A stretch of 64,000 nt of DNA from Arthrobacter sp. SW1 (GCF_001766675.1 NZ_MJLT01000006.1:32477-96476), one strand, 5' to 3'. Shown: positions 43,514 to 52,393, numbered from the stretch's first letter. Notes: generated by a model not told the origin, from the letters alone. Made by a program: numbers and translations.

Positions 43514-44770
43514 ATGGCAACCACCGTGCGCCCGGCCTCCGAATCCCCAGGCACTGGGGCCATGTCCGCCCGCGCCAAATGGACGCTGGCCGGGATCGCT
43601 GCCGGCAGCGGCCTGGCCGCCCTGCTTGGCGCAGGCAGTTCGGCCCTCGCGGCCTACTTCGCCCGGCGCGTCATTACGCCGACCGCCCGCGAAGCCAACC
43701 AGGAAATCCTGGCGGTGGTACGCGGCGACGACGGACTGCAGGTCATTCTCGCGGCCAACGAGGACACCACCTGCCACGGCACGTTCAGCCTCTTCTTCGA
43801 TGGCGGCGCCGGGCACGCCCGGGTCGGCAGGATCGTGTCCTATTCGCCCGCGGAACGGACGGTCCAGCGCGAGGTCCAGGAGGTGTACAGCGGGGACCTG
43901 GCCGCGGCCCGCCGCGGCTGGTGGAGCGGCGCAGTGTACGCGTCCCCGGCGTCGCTGGGCCTGGCCGCGGAAGACATTGAAATCGAGGTCGACGGCGGAC
44001 GTGCGCCGGCGTGGCTCGTCCGGGCAAATCCGGGTTCCACTGCGCGTGTGTGGGCCGTGATGGTCCACGGCCGCGGCGCCACGCGGCTCGAGTGCCTGCG
44101 TGCCGTCCCGCTCGCCCGCAGCCTTGGCATGGACAGCCTCCTGGTTTCCTACCGCAACGACGGACTGGCCCCCGCGGCCCCGGACGGCCGCTACGGCCTG
44201 GGCTCCACCGAGTGGCGCGACGTCGAAGCGGCCATCGGCTTCGCCTTGGAACAGGGCGCGGAGGAAGTGGTGCTGTTCGGCTGGTCCATGGGCGGGGCAA
44301 TCTGCCTGCAGACCGCGGATCTTTCACGTTACCGGCACCGCATCCGGGCCATGGTGCTGGACGCACCCGTCATCGACTGGGTGAACGTCCTGGCGCACCA
44401 TGCCCGCCTGAACAGGATCCCGTACGCCGTGGGCCGCTACGGCCAGTTGATGCTGGGACATTCCCTGGGCCGCAGGCTTACCGGGCTCGCCGCCCCCGTG
44501 GACCTGCGGGTCATGGACTGGGACACCCGGGCAGTGGAACTGCGCACGCCCACCCTGGTGATCCACAGCGTCGATGACGAGTACGTGCCGTACGGGCCGT
44601 CCGCGAGCCTGGCCGAACGGAATCCCGAGATGGTGACGTTCGAGCCGTTCCGCAAGGCACGCCACACGAAGGAATGGAATGTGGACCCGGAAAAGTGGGG
44701 GCGCCTGGTGCGTTCCTGGCTGGAGCCGCGGCTGACGCCCTTGGCACCCCAGCTCACGGGCAGCCGCTAG
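43514..44770 (+). CDS. Membrane-anchored alpha/beta hydrolase
   Basis: A 418-residue protein with an N-terminal membrane anchor or uncleaved signal (about residues 23-52, LAGIAAGSGLAALLGAG). A poorly conserved domain comes next, then an alpha/beta hydrolase domain from about 170 (WAVMVHGRGATRLECLR). The nucleophile is the Ser of GWSMGG (about residue 259). Later elements are an acidic residue in SVDDEYVPY and the catalytic His in KARHTKEWN. Substrate is unknown. It is divergent from the msrB operon across about 105 bases. Confidence 0.85.
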   Translation: MATTVRPASESPGTGAMSARAKWTLAGIAAGSGLAALLGAGSSALAAYFARRVITPTAREANQEILAVVRGDDGLQVILAANEDTTCHGTFSLFFDGGAGHARVGRIVSYSPAERTVQREVQEVYSGDLAAARRGWWSGAVYASPASLGLAAEDIEIEVDGGRAPAWLVRANPGSTARVWAVMVHGRGATRLECLRAVPLARSLGMDSLLVSYRNDGLAPAAPDGRYGLGSTEWRDVEAAIGFALEQGAEEVVLFGWSMGGAICLQTADLSRYRHRIRAMVLDAPVIDWVNVLAHHARLNRIPYAVGRYGQLMLGHSLGRRLTGLAAPVDLRVMDWDTRAVELRTPTLVIHSVDDEYVPYGPSASLAERNPEMVTFEPFRKARHTKEWNVDPEKWGRLVRSWLEPRLTPLAPQLTGSR

Positions 44771-44806
44771 GGCCCCAGCATCAAGGTCTTCAGGTTCCTG
44801 ACCGGC

Positions 44807-45298
44807 TCAGGCTCCCGCGATCGGTGCAATGCGCGCGTTGGTGAGCCGCGCGAGGTCCGCGGGGGCAAGCTCGATGTCCAGGCCCCGCCGTCCGCCGGAG
44901 ACGAGCACCGTGGGAAAACCCAGCGCCGATTCGTCCAGGACCGTGGGTGAGGACTGGCGCTGGCCCAACGGCGAGATGCCGCCCAGGACGTAGCCCGTCC
45001 GCCGCTCGGCGGCTTTCGGGTCCGCCATGGCGGCTTTCTTGGAACCCAGTGACGCGGCGATGGCCTTGAGGTCAAGTGTTCCGCTGACCGGGACGATCCC
45101 GACGGCGAGCCTGCCGTCGATCTCGACCATCAGGGTCTTGAACACCCGGGAAGGGGCGACGCCAAGGACCTGGGCGGCTTCCATCCCGTAGCTTTCAGCC
45201 GCGGGATCGTGGGTGTAGGGGTGCAGCGTGTACGGTACGCCGGCCGCAGCCAGTGCGGCTGTGGCCGGCGTTCCGGACGATGCCTGCTTCTTTGCCAT
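44807..45298 (-). CDS. ybaK: YbaK/ProX-family Cys-tRNA(Pro) deacylase
   Basis: A 163-residue trans-editing enzyme that hydrolyses mischarged Cys-tRNA(Pro). It has the family's start ATAALAAAGVPYTLHPYTH, the catalytic-lysine strand VFKTLMVEIDG, the stretch KAAMADPKAAERRTGYVLGGISPLGQ in pieces, and a C-terminal hydrophobic core. Length is normal for a single-domain YbaK. It is downstream of sufE on the minus strand, with 21 bases between. Confidence 0.9.
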   Translation of the reverse strand: MAKKQASSGTPATAALAAAGVPYTLHPYTHDPAAESYGMEAAQVLGVAPSRVFKTLMVEIDGRLAVGIVPVSGTLDLKAIAASLGSKKAAMADPKAAERRTGYVLGGISPLGQRQSSPTVLDESALGFPTVLVSGGRRGLDIELAPADLARLTNARIAPIAGA

Positions 45299-45319
45299 GA
45301 GCGTCAGGTGCCCTGGTGT

Positions 45320-45778
45320 CTAGGACTGCAGCCGCTCGGCGGCGGTGACCTTGCGCTTGATGCGGCCGAGCATGGCCGTCATGCCCCGCATGCGCAGGGG
45401 TGTGATGGCGCGGGTGAGGCCGAGGAGTTCCGGCATGTCGTCGGGCACGGCCAGGATTTCGGCCGCGGTCAGGCCGTCGAGGCCTTCGTGCAACACGCCT
45501 GCGAAGCCGCGGGTGGTAGGTGCCTCCGGCGGGGCCTTGAAGAACAGGCGGTAGCCCGGAGCGCCGTCGTCCTTGCGTTCCTGCTCAATGGTCAGGAACA
45601 GCGGCGACTGGCACTCCACCACCTGTTCGAGGAGTTCAGGATGGTCCAGGAGGCGTTCTGGGAGTTCCGGGAGGCCCCGGGAGAATTCCAGCAGCAACTG
45701 CAGGCGTTCGGGCTCGCTCAACGCCTGGAAGTCATCGACAATTTCCGCCAGTGCGGCGGGAAGGGTATTGGTACTCAT
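45320..45778 (-). CDS. sufE: SufE family cysteine desulfurase accessory protein
   Basis: A 152-residue SufE-like sulfur acceptor that takes persulfide sulfur from a SufS-type desulfurase. The acceptor is C56 in VVECQSPLFL, followed by APPEAPTTRGFAGVL and the C-terminal LRMRGMTAMLGRIK. The ATG at 45778 is preferred to the GTG at 45781 because its -10 hexamer TAAGCT would place the transcript start at or one base from it. It lies immediately downstream of a sulfurtransferase gene, consistent with shared sulfur chemistry, but a terminator separates them. Confidence 0.9.
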   Translation of the reverse strand: MSTNTLPAALAEIVDDFQALSEPERLQLLLEFSRGLPELPERLLDHPELLEQVVECQSPLFLTIEQERKDDGAPGYRLFFKAPPEAPTTRGFAGVLHEGLDGLTAAEILAVPDDMPELLGLTRAITPLRMRGMTAMLGRIKRKVTAAERLQS

Positions 45779-45785
45779 CACGTCC

Positions 45786-45791
45786 AGCTTA
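45786..45791 (-). promoter_or_regulatory. -10 element of sufE
   Basis: On the minus strand TAAGCT ends 8 bases before the ATG at 45778. This predicts a transcript beginning within a base of the start codon, so sufE is probably leaderless and separate from the sulfurtransferase gene. Confidence 0.45.
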
Positions 45792-45795
45792 CGCA

Positions 45796-45825
45796 GTCCG
45801 GGCGGGGGAAGTGCCCCGCCCGGAC
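45796..45825 (-). terminator. Terminator after the sulfurtransferase gene
   Basis: A perfect 12-base-pair stem: GTCCGGGCGGGG (45796-45807) with CCCCGCCCGGAC (45814-45825), loop GAAGTG. Confidence 0.75.
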
Positions 45826-45851
45826 CGATGATTCAGGAATGCAGGCGGCAG

Positions 45852-46772
45852 TCAGTTGGCCGATGCCGGAACGGAGCCGCGTTCGGCGCCCTTGACGATC
45901 GGGACGCGCACGGCGTTGCCCCATTCGGTCCAGGAACCGTCGTAGTTGCGCACGTTCTGGAAGCCCAGCAGGTACTTCAGGGCGAACCAGGTGTGGCTGG
46001 AACGCTCGCCGATGCGGCAGTAAGCCACCACCTCGTCGCCTTCCTGCAGGCCGGCTTCGCCGAGGTACAGGGCCTCGAGCTCCTCGCGGGTACGGTAGCT
46101 GCCGTCCTCCGCTGCGGCGCGCGCCCACGGGATGGAGGCCGCGGTGGGGATGTGGCCGCCGCGCAGTGCGCCTTCTTCGGGGTAAGCCGGCATGTGGGTG
46201 CGCTGTCCGGTGTATTCCTCGGGGGAGCGGACGTCGATCAGCGGCTTGCCGAGGTGCGCCAGGACGTCTTCCTTGAAGGCGCGGATCGGGGCATCGTTGC
46301 GTTCGACCACGGGGTAGTCGCCCGCGGCCGGCTGCGGAACATCGGTGGTCAGTTCGCGGCCCTCGGCGATCCACTTGTCGCGGCCGCCGTCCAGGAGGCG
46401 TACGTCTTCGTGGCCGAAGAGGGTGAAGACCCAGAGGGCGTAGGCGGCCCACCAGTTGGACTTGTCGCCGTAGATGACCACGGTGCTGTCGCGCGAGATG
46501 CCCTTGGCGGCGGCCAGGGCGGCGAAACCGGCTCCGTCCACGTAGTCGCGGGTGACCTCGTCGTTCAGGTCGGTGTGCCAGTCGATCTTGACGGCGCCCG
46601 GGATGTGGCCGGTTTCGTAGAGCAGGACGTCCTCGTCGGATTCGACGACGACGAGTTTGCCGTCACTGAGCGCGCCGCCTTCAAGGGCCGCGGCGAGCCA
46701 TTCGGTGGACACCAGGCGCTCCGGGTGCGCGTACTTCGCGAACTTTTCGTTCTGTTCAACGGGGTAGGACAT
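45852..46772 (-). CDS. Two-domain sulfurtransferase (thiosulfate/3-mercaptopyruvate type)
   Basis: A 306-residue protein with tandem rhodanese domains. The N-terminal one is catalytically silent. The C-terminal one carries the persulfide cysteine C252 in [13 protein letters not shown]. The CRIGER loop matches thiosulfate sulfurtransferases of the actinobacterial CysA/SseA type better than the CG[ST]GVT loop of mercaptopyruvate enzymes. The ATG at 46772 has GAAAGG at a proper distance; the ATG two codons upstream at 46778 is too close to it. It is divergent from zapE and could feed persulfide sulfur to SufE-linked reactions. Confidence 0.9.
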   Translation of the reverse strand: MSYPVEQNEKFAKYAHPERLVSTEWLAAALEGGALSDGKLVVVESDEDVLLYETGHIPGAVKIDWHTDLNDEVTRDYVDGAGFAALAAAKGISRDSTVVIYGDKSNWWAAYALWVFTLFGHEDVRLLDGGRDKWIAEGRELTTDVPQPAAGDYPVVERNDAPIRAFKEDVLAHLGKPLIDVRSPEEYTGQRTHMPAYPEEGALRGGHIPTAASIPWARAAAEDGSYRTREELEALYLGEAGLQEGDEVVAYCRIGERSSHTWFALKYLLGFQNVRNYDGSWTEWGNAVRVPIVKGAERGSVPASAN

Positions 46773-46949
46773 GGGCATGGCCTTTCACTGAAGATGGACG
46801 GCGCCGGAGCGGAAGACGGAACATCCGGCTGCCCGGCATGGAACCAACACTATCGACGCACCTGCGTGATTGCTGCGGGGCGGTCACATGGTGAAACATG
46901 GCTGCCCGCTCAGCCGTCCGCCGTGTCCGTGGCCGCCGCGCATTGCCGG

Positions 46950-46955
46950 TATTCT
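46950..46955 (+). promoter_or_regulatory. Possible -10 element of zapE
   Basis: TATTCT lies 35 bases before the TTG start, giving an expected leader of about 28 bases that contains GGAAGA. The rest of the divergent gap (46773-46949) shows nothing I can name. Confidence 0.35.
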
Positions 46956-46989
46956 TGCTGAGGACTTACGACCGGAAGAACGGACCGTT

Positions 46990-48027
46990 TTGGTACAGAT
47001 TGAACAGCTCGCCGCACGCACACCGGCGGTCTCCGCAGCCGAAATCCTGCAGGGCTTCCACCCTTCCCCCCGGTTCGGGGAGGTTTCCTTCGCGAGCTAC
47101 CGGCCGGACCCGGCGCAACCCAGCCAGGCGGCCGCCGTCAAGGCGCTCGAAAGCTTCGCCGCAAGCGTCGGAAACGGCAGCGGCGGGGGGCTTTTCTCCC
47201 GGATCTTCGGCAAGAAGGACAACGGCCGCGCCGGCATCTACCTCGACGGCGGCTTCGGCGTCGGCAAGACCCACCTCCTGGCTTCGTTGTGGCACTCGGC
47301 CCCCGGGCCCAAGGCCTTCGGCACCTTCGTTGAGTACACCAACCTCGTGGGCGCGCTGTCCTTCCGCAAGACCGTTGAAGCGCTGAGCAGCTACAAGCTC
47401 GTCTGTATCGACGAATTCGAACTGGATGATCCGGGCGACACCGTGCTGATGTCCCGGCTTATGCGGGAACTGGCCGACGCCGGTGTCCGCCTTGCCGCGA
47501 CGTCCAACACCCTGCCGGGTTCCCTCGGTGAGGGCCGCTTCGCCGCCGTCGACTTTCAGCGCGAAATCCAGGTCCTGGCGGACCAGTTCGATGTCATCAG
47601 GATCGACGGCGAGGATTACCGCCACCGCGGCCTGCCCGCGGCTCCGGCCCCGCTGAAGACCGAGGACCTCAAGCGGCACATGCATGCCGAGTTCGACGGA
47701 CAGACGGTCGCCGTCGACGACTTCCGCCAACTGGTGGACCACCTCGCTGGTGTCCACCCCAGCCGTTACCGTCAGCTGATCGCCGGGATCGACGGCGTGG
47801 TGTGGCGCGACGTCGAAACCATCACCGAGCAGGCTGTGGCCCTGCGTTTCGTGGTGCTCGCCGACCGCCTGTACGACAAGGACGTGCCGATCCTCGCCAG
47901 TGGCGTACCGTTCGACAAGCTCTTCACCGAAGAGATGATGAACGGCGGGTACATGAAGAAGTACTACCGTGCAGTGTCCCGCCTGACGGCACTGGCCCGC
48001 GAAGGCCAGAACCACGAACCTTCCTAA
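46990..48027 (+). CDS. zapE: Cell division protein ZapE (AFG1-like ATPase)
   Basis: A 345-residue AFG1/ZapE P-loop ATPase, associated with FtsZ-ring function in Proteobacteria. Walker A is GGFGVGKTHLLAS (about 92-104) and Walker B is LVCIDEFELDDPGD. A sensor Asn lies in AATSNTLPG, and the C-terminal DFVR-like domain includes LFTEEMMNGGYMKKYYRA. The start is probably TTG at 46990, giving MVQIEQLAARTPAV; the frame further up (to 46870) looks non-coding. The stop overlaps that of the convergent benE gene. Confidence 0.88.
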   Translation: MVQIEQLAARTPAVSAAEILQGFHPSPRFGEVSFASYRPDPAQPSQAAAVKALESFAASVGNGSGGGLFSRIFGKKDNGRAGIYLDGGFGVGKTHLLASLWHSAPGPKAFGTFVEYTNLVGALSFRKTVEALSSYKLVCIDEFELDDPGDTVLMSRLMRELADAGVRLAATSNTLPGSLGEGRFAAVDFQREIQVLADQFDVIRIDGEDYRHRGLPAAPAPLKTEDLKRHMHAEFDGQTVAVDDFRQLVDHLAGVHPSRYRQLIAGIDGVVWRDVETITEQAVALRFVVLADRLYDKDVPILASGVPFDKLFTEEMMNGGYMKKYYRAVSRLTALAREGQNHEPS

Positions 48028-49250
48028 GGTTTACTGCGGTCCTTGAGGACCCAGCGGATCACGATTCCCGCCACCAGGGCCCAGAACGCGGCACCGATTC
48101 CTGCCACGCTCAGCCCTGACGCGGCCAGCAGGAAGGTCACCGAAGCGCTGATCCTTTCCTCGGCCACGGCCAGTGCGGAGGCGATGGCTGACGCCATGGT
48201 GCCCAGCAGCGCCAAGCCCGCCACAGCCTCCAACAGGCCTTGGGGCGCGGCAGCGACCACGGCCACCAGCGCGGCCGAGAACGCCGCCAGCACCAGGTAG
48301 GCCAGGCCCGAGGTGAAGCCCGCGATCCATCGCCGGCCCCGGTCCGGCCCTGCTTCTTCTCCGGCTGCCAGGGCGGCACTGAGCGCGGCCAGATTAATGG
48401 CGTGGCCGCCGAACGGTGCGCCAAGGACCGTTCCCGCGCCGGTGACCAGCATCGACGGCCGCCACGGCGTGCTGTAGCCGAAGGACTTGAGAACGGCCAC
48501 GCCGGGGATGTTCTGCGATGCCATGGTCACAATGAACAGCGGCAGGGCAATCCCCGCTGCGGCCTGCAGCGTGAACGCGGGCGTGGTCCATTCAAGCTCC
48601 GGGAGCAAGCGCCCGGCCGGAACAGCACCACCGTTGACGGCGATGTAGATGCCGATCACTCCCAACGCCACACCGAGCGACGCCGGAACCGACCAGCGCG
48701 GAGCCAGTTTCATCATCAGCAACCAGCACGCGATCACCGGCGCCACCAGCAGGGGAGCCTCGCCCAGGGCTTTGAACGGTGCGAGGCACAGCGGCAGGAG
48801 CACGCCTGCGAGCATCGCCTGGGCCAGCGAGGTGGGAATCTTCGCCATCAGCCGTCCCAGCGGAGGCAGCAGACCGGTCAGTGCGATCAGCACCCCCGCG
48901 AGCAGGAAGGCCCCGACGGCGGCCGGCCACCCGCCGTCGGGCGCTCCGGCTCCCGCGAGAAGCGCAGCACCTGGTGTGGACCAGGCGAGCGTCACCGGGA
49001 CCTTGGAGCGCCAGGAAAGCCAGAGGACGCCAATGCCGAAGCAGATCGTCAGGGCGAGCAGCCCGCTGGCCGCCTGTCCGTCCGTGGCGCCGACGGCGCG
49101 CAGGCCGGCGAGGACCACGGCGAAGGATGAAGTGAAGCCGACCAGCGCGGTGACGACGCCTGCCGTCAGGGGCATCGAGAGCTGCGGGGAGCGCGGGGTC
49201 GGGGGAGCCGGTGGTGCGGCGGGTGCGGTGTTCGAATCAGGGGAGGGCAT
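48024..49250 (-). CDS. benE: Benzoate/H+ symporter family (BenE) transporter
   Basis: A 408-residue membrane protein with about 12 hydrophobic segments, of the BenE family in the NCS2-like fold. Recognisable family stretches are TLAWSTPGAALLAG and the unwound-helix region TMASQNIPGVAVLKSFGY followed by APFGGHAINLAA. BenE proteins take up benzoate with protons; no benzoate catabolic genes are nearby, so the substrate is uncertain. The N-terminal 25 residues are Pro/Ala-rich. The antitoxin-like gene lies upstream with a terminator between. Confidence 0.88.
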   Translation of the reverse strand: MPSPDSNTAPAAPPAPPTPRSPQLSMPLTAGVVTALVGFTSSFAVVLAGLRAVGATDGQAASGLLALTICFGIGVLWLSWRSKVPVTLAWSTPGAALLAGAGAPDGGWPAAVGAFLLAGVLIALTGLLPPLGRLMAKIPTSLAQAMLAGVLLPLCLAPFKALGEAPLLVAPVIACWLLMMKLAPRWSVPASLGVALGVIGIYIAVNGGAVPAGRLLPELEWTTPAFTLQAAAGIALPLFIVTMASQNIPGVAVLKSFGYSTPWRPSMLVTGAGTVLGAPFGGHAINLAALSAALAAGEEAGPDRGRRWIAGFTSGLAYLVLAAFSAALVAVVAAAPQGLLEAVAGLALLGTMASAIASALAVAEERISASVTFLLAASGLSVAGIGAAFWALVAGIVIRWVLKDRSKP

Positions 49251-49308
49251 GATGTTCAACGGTACCCGAGGCCGCCGGACGGTTTCCGGGCGACCGGTTA
49301 AACGCCAA

Positions 49309-49344
49309 GGGCACCGGTGCCGCCTCACGGCGGGACCGGTGCCC
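49309..49344 (-). terminator. Terminator after the antitoxin-like gene
   Basis: A 16-base arm at 49309-49324 pairs with 49329-49344 with one mismatch, loop TCAC. It lies 27 bases beyond the stop at 49372 on the minus strand, before benE. Confidence 0.7.
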
Positions 49345-49371
49345 CGTTGACGTAACTGTTACGGGAGCTCT

Positions 49372-49596
49372 TTACTGAGCCTCATCCGCGGCGGGAGCGT
49401 CGCCGGCCGGCTGGCCATCGGCGTTCTCCACGAAGTCGGAAGCTGCATTCTGGGCTGCGTCGACCTGATCGGCGAACTTTCCACCGGTCTTTTCGTCGAT
49501 GAAATCGCCTGCCTTCTCGATGCCGTCCTTGATGGCTTCTTCGTTGCCACCAATGAGTTCCTGAGCCTTGCCCTTCAGATCGTCAAAAAGTCCCAC
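49372..49596 (-). CDS. MT0933-type antitoxin family protein
   Basis: A 74-residue acidic, helical protein opening MGLFDDLKGKAQELI, like the Rv0909/MT0933 antitoxin family (PF14013). The central repeat-like helices (EEAIKDGIEKAGDFIDEKTG, FADQVDAAQNAASDFV) are amphipathic, with a disordered PAGDAPAADEAQ tail. In M. tuberculosis the partner toxin is an adjacent SRPBCC-fold protein; none is next to this gene. The GTG at 49596 is chosen because GGAGG lies 5 bases upstream; GTG at 49602 would merge with that site. Confidence 0.8.
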   Translation of the reverse strand: MGLFDDLKGKAQELIGGNEEAIKDGIEKAGDFIDEKTGGKFADQVDAAQNAASDFVENADGQPAGDAPAADEAQ

Positions 49597-49691
49597 GGGC
49601 ACCTCCCTTCGTTCGCGGAGCCAGTTCGCTCCTCCGCCCTCGAGCCTAGCCCGTCATGATGGGCTTGCCAAGCACGGTTTTACAGTTCTTG

Positions 49692-51149
49692 TCACAAGCT
49701 CGCGTCTTCGATGTCACGCTGGAGGTGCCGCGGACTGTCCGGGTTCATGAGCGAATGCCGGCGTCCGTAGCCGAAGTAGATGGCCAGGCCGATGACCAGC
49801 CACACCCCGAAACGCAGCCAGGTGTCCCACGGCAGCTGGGTCATCAGGAAGCCCGAGGAAAGCACGCCGAAGGCGGGCACGAGCGGCATGAGCGGCAGGC
49901 GGAAGGTGCGCGGCGCCTCCGGCTTCTTGTAGCGGAAGACGATCACGGCCACGCATACCACCACGAAGGCGGCCAGGATGCCGATGTTGGTCAGGTCGGC
50001 CACTGACTTGATGGGGAAGACGCCGGCAAGGAAGGCAGAGGCGATGCCGGCGATCCAGGTGACACGCTGCGGGGTTCCGTGGCGGTCGGTCTTGGCGAAC
50101 CAGGTGGGCAGCAGCCCGTCCCGGCTCATGGTGAACCAGACGCGGGTGACGCCCAGGAGGAAGGTCAACATCACGGTCAGGATGGAAAGGACCGCGAACA
50201 CGGAGATGATGGTGGCGATTACCGGGAGTCCCACGCCGGTGAAGGCCGAGGCGAAGCCTGCGGTGGGGTTGATGTCCTTGTAGTTCTGCATGCCCGTGAG
50301 GACGAGCGTGGCGGCCACGTAGAGGAGCATGGCGATGACGAGGGAGAGCACGATTGCCTTGGGCATGTGCTTCTTGCCGTCCTTGGCTTCCTCCGCCGCG
50401 GTACTCATGGCGTCGTAGCCGAAGACCGCGAAGAAGACGGTGGCCGAGCCTGCCAGAACAGGGCCGAAGCCGCTGGGCATGAACGGGTTGTAGTTCTCGG
50501 CGTTGATGTAGAAAATGCCCAGGCCGATGATGAACACGATCAGCAGCACCTTGATGCCGACGGCGATGAGTTCGAAGCGGCCGAAGGTCTTGGTGCCGCG
50601 GCTCAGGATCCAGGTCACGATAAGGCAGACCACGATGGCGGGCAGGTTGATGACGCCGCCCTTGCCTTCATCCACGGTGGAGGTCATCCAGACCGGCATG
50701 TGGATGCCGATGCCGGAAAGGAACGCGTCGAAGTAGCCTGAGATGCCGATGGCGACGACGGCGACGATCGCGATGTATTCGAGCAGGAGGTCCCAGCCGA
50801 TGAACCAGCCGATGATCTCGCCGAGGGCCACGTAGCCATAGGTGTAAGCCGAGCCGGCGCGGGGGATCATGCCCGCGAACTCGGCGTAGGAGAGGGCCGC
50901 GGCTGCCGAGGCGAGGCCCGCCACGAGGAAGGAAATCAGCACGGCGGGGCCGACGCCGGGATTGCTCTCATTTCCGTGGGCGACGAGGCCGGCCAGGGAG
51001 AAGATGCCGACGCCGATGATGCCGCCGACGCCGATGGCCGTCAGCTGCCAGAGGCCGAGGCTCTTGAAGAGCCCGCTGTGCTTGTTCTCCTCCTCGATCG
51101 TGTCGATCGGTTTCCTTCTCATGATCGAGTTCGGTGTTGCTTGGTTCAC
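49692..51149 (-). CDS. APC-family amino acid permease
   Basis: A 485-residue permease with about 12 to 13 membrane segments, of the cationic amino-acid/GABA branch of the APC superfamily. The TM1 motif is LTAIGVGGIIGVGIFSLAG, followed by PRAGSAYTYGYVALGE (TM3) and VFFAVFGYDAMSTAAEEAKD (TM6 region). Substrate is not certain. The GTG at 51149 has GGAG 7 bases upstream. The 160 bases before it are AT-rich for this genome and presumably contain its promoter; the tRNA terminator at 51314-51341 shields it from the tRNA operon. Confidence 0.9.
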   Translation of the reverse strand: MNQATPNSIMRRKPIDTIEEENKHSGLFKSLGLWQLTAIGVGGIIGVGIFSLAGLVAHGNESNPGVGPAVLISFLVAGLASAAAALSYAEFAGMIPRAGSAYTYGYVALGEIIGWFIGWDLLLEYIAIVAVVAIGISGYFDAFLSGIGIHMPVWMTSTVDEGKGGVINLPAIVVCLIVTWILSRGTKTFGRFELIAVGIKVLLIVFIIGLGIFYINAENYNPFMPSGFGPVLAGSATVFFAVFGYDAMSTAAEEAKDGKKHMPKAIVLSLVIAMLLYVAATLVLTGMQNYKDINPTAGFASAFTGVGLPVIATIISVFAVLSILTVMLTFLLGVTRVWFTMSRDGLLPTWFAKTDRHGTPQRVTWIAGIASAFLAGVFPIKSVADLTNIGILAAFVVVCVAVIVFRYKKPEAPRTFRLPLMPLVPAFGVLSSGFLMTQLPWDTWLRFGVWLVIGLAIYFGYGRRHSLMNPDSPRHLQRDIEDASL

Positions 51150-51313
51150 CGGGGTGCTCCTGCCTGTAGGCGATATGGGTGCATGCCAAAAAGGTCCGAA
51201 GAAAAGTATGCGAGGCGAATCACATCAGATAAAGCGATTTTTCCTTAGCTTTATTCATTGGATTTCCTGAGCGTTTGGAGCGTGGTCCTCCCAGTGTGCG
51301 CGGAATCGGGGCA

Positions 51314-51341
51314 CAAAAAAAGCAGCTCCGCAGAGCTGCTT
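51314..51341 (-). terminator. Intrinsic terminator of the tRNA operon
   Basis: On the minus strand a perfect 9-base-pair stem (AAGCAGCTC with GAGCTGCTT, loop TGCG) is followed directly by a run of T. It is the most canonical intrinsic terminator in the window. Confidence 0.9.
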
Positions 51342-51366
51342 CACGATTCAGGGACGGATCCATGAG

Positions 51367-51439
<73 letters not shown>

Positions 51440-51481
51440 GTGTGCCGGTAGTCCGGCACTGAAACAAGTTGCCTTGTTCCG

Positions 51482-51553
51482 TGGGCGATACTGGGATCGA
51501 ACCAGTGACCTCTTCCGTGTCAGGGAAGCGCGCTACCGCTGCGCCAATCGCCC
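51482..51553 (-). tRNA. tRNA-Val(GAC)
   Basis: 72 bases; acceptor GGGCGAT/ATCGCCC, anticodon loop CTGACAC, T loop TTCGATC, discriminator A. It is identical to the copy at 51739. A small stem-loop (51463-51478) lies in its 3' trailer. CCA is not encoded. Confidence 0.95.
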
Positions 51554-51605
51554 GTGTCCGGCTTGTGCCGGCACTATCCGTTTCCGGATTCCTTAAAAAC
51601 AGGAG

Positions 51606-51678
<73 letters not shown>

Positions 51679-51683
51679 AAATG

Positions 51684-51713
51684 TTGAGCGGATGGCTGGA
51701 GCCATCCGCTCAA
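51684..51713 (-). other. Perfect 13-base-pair hairpin between tRNA genes
   Basis: TTGAGCGGATGGC (51684-51696) pairs with GCCATCCGCTCAA (51701-51713), loop TGGA. It lies in the spacer between Val (51739) and Gly (51606). Without a T tract it looks more like an RNA-processing element than a terminator. Confidence 0.55.
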
Positions 51714-51738
51714 CTCGAAGCAAGTTTCCTTGCTCTCG

Positions 51739-51810
51739 TGGGCGATACTGGGATCGAACCAGTGACCTCTTCCGTGTCAGGGAAGCGCGCTACCGCTGCG
51801 CCAATCGCCC
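51739..51810 (-). tRNA. tRNA-Val(GAC)
   Basis: 72 bases, identical to the copy at 51482, anticodon GAC, discriminator A. Its 3' trailer (51719-51734) carries the same type of 6-base-pair stem-loop with a compensatory pair change. Confidence 0.95.
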
Positions 51811-51850
51811 ATAGTGATCCGGCCGGAACCGGAATCCAGGGTTTTCACCG

Positions 51851-51921
51851 AGGTGGGTACGGGATTCGAACCCGTGTATACGGCTTTGCAGGCCGCTGCC
51901 TCGCCTCTCGGCCAACCCACC
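51851..51921 (-). tRNA. tRNA-Cys(GCA)
   Basis: 71 bases; acceptor GGTGGGT/ACCCACC, anticodon loop CTGCAAA (GCA), T loop TTCGAAT and discriminator T as expected for Cys. Only one copy occurs here, between Gly (51977) and Val (51739). Confidence 0.95.
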
Positions 51922-51976
51922 GTGTAAGCAGGAATCCCGAATTACCGGAGATTCATTGCCGTGACAGTGTCCTGCG

Positions 51977-52049
<73 letters not shown>

Positions 52050-52110
52050 ATTGCCGGATTTCTTCGTTCCGTCCCGAGGGGCGGTCCGTCGCTTTCCGAC
52101 GAGTAAAAAC

Positions 52111-52138
52111 TCTATAGGAGGTTCGGGGAAACTCCAAA
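52111..52138 (-). promoter_or_regulatory. Promoter of the minus-strand tRNA operon
   Basis: On the minus strand TTTGGA (52133-52138) and TATAGA (52111-52116) are spaced by 16 bases. It is the only clear promoter-like pair upstream of the first tRNA-Gly. Confidence 0.5.
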
Positions 52139-52282
52139 TCGCTGCGGTGTTTGCGCGCGGCGACGCCGTCGCTTCCGTGGAATGGCGCGGATTTTCGAAG
52201 TTACACGGCTGTGATTAGCTTGCGGTTCGCCGCTGCGTACGGAGGGGTGGAGTGCAGGGTTCGGCGCCTGTTCCGCCCGTTT

Positions 52283-52310
52283 TTGATTTCCGGCCGGAGT
52301 CGGTTAGTGT
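52283..52310 (+). promoter_or_regulatory. Promoter of tRNA-Val(CAC)
   Basis: TTGATT (52283-52288) and TAGTGT (52305-52310), 16 bases apart, end 12 bases before the tRNA, leaving a very short 5' leader. Confidence 0.5.
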
Positions 52311-52321
52311 TTTTGATGCAC

Positions 52322-52393
52322 GGGCGATTGGCGCAGTGGTAGCGCGCTTCGTTCACACCGAAGAGGTCACTGGTTCGAACCCAGTATCGCCCA
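52322..52393 (+). tRNA. tRNA-Val(CAC)
   Basis: 72 bases; acceptor GGGCGAT/ATCGCCC, anticodon loop TTCACAC (CAC), T loop TTCGAAC, discriminator A. It is divergent from the other six tRNA genes and has its own promoter and terminator. It reads GTG codons, which are frequent in high-GC genomes. Confidence 0.95.
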
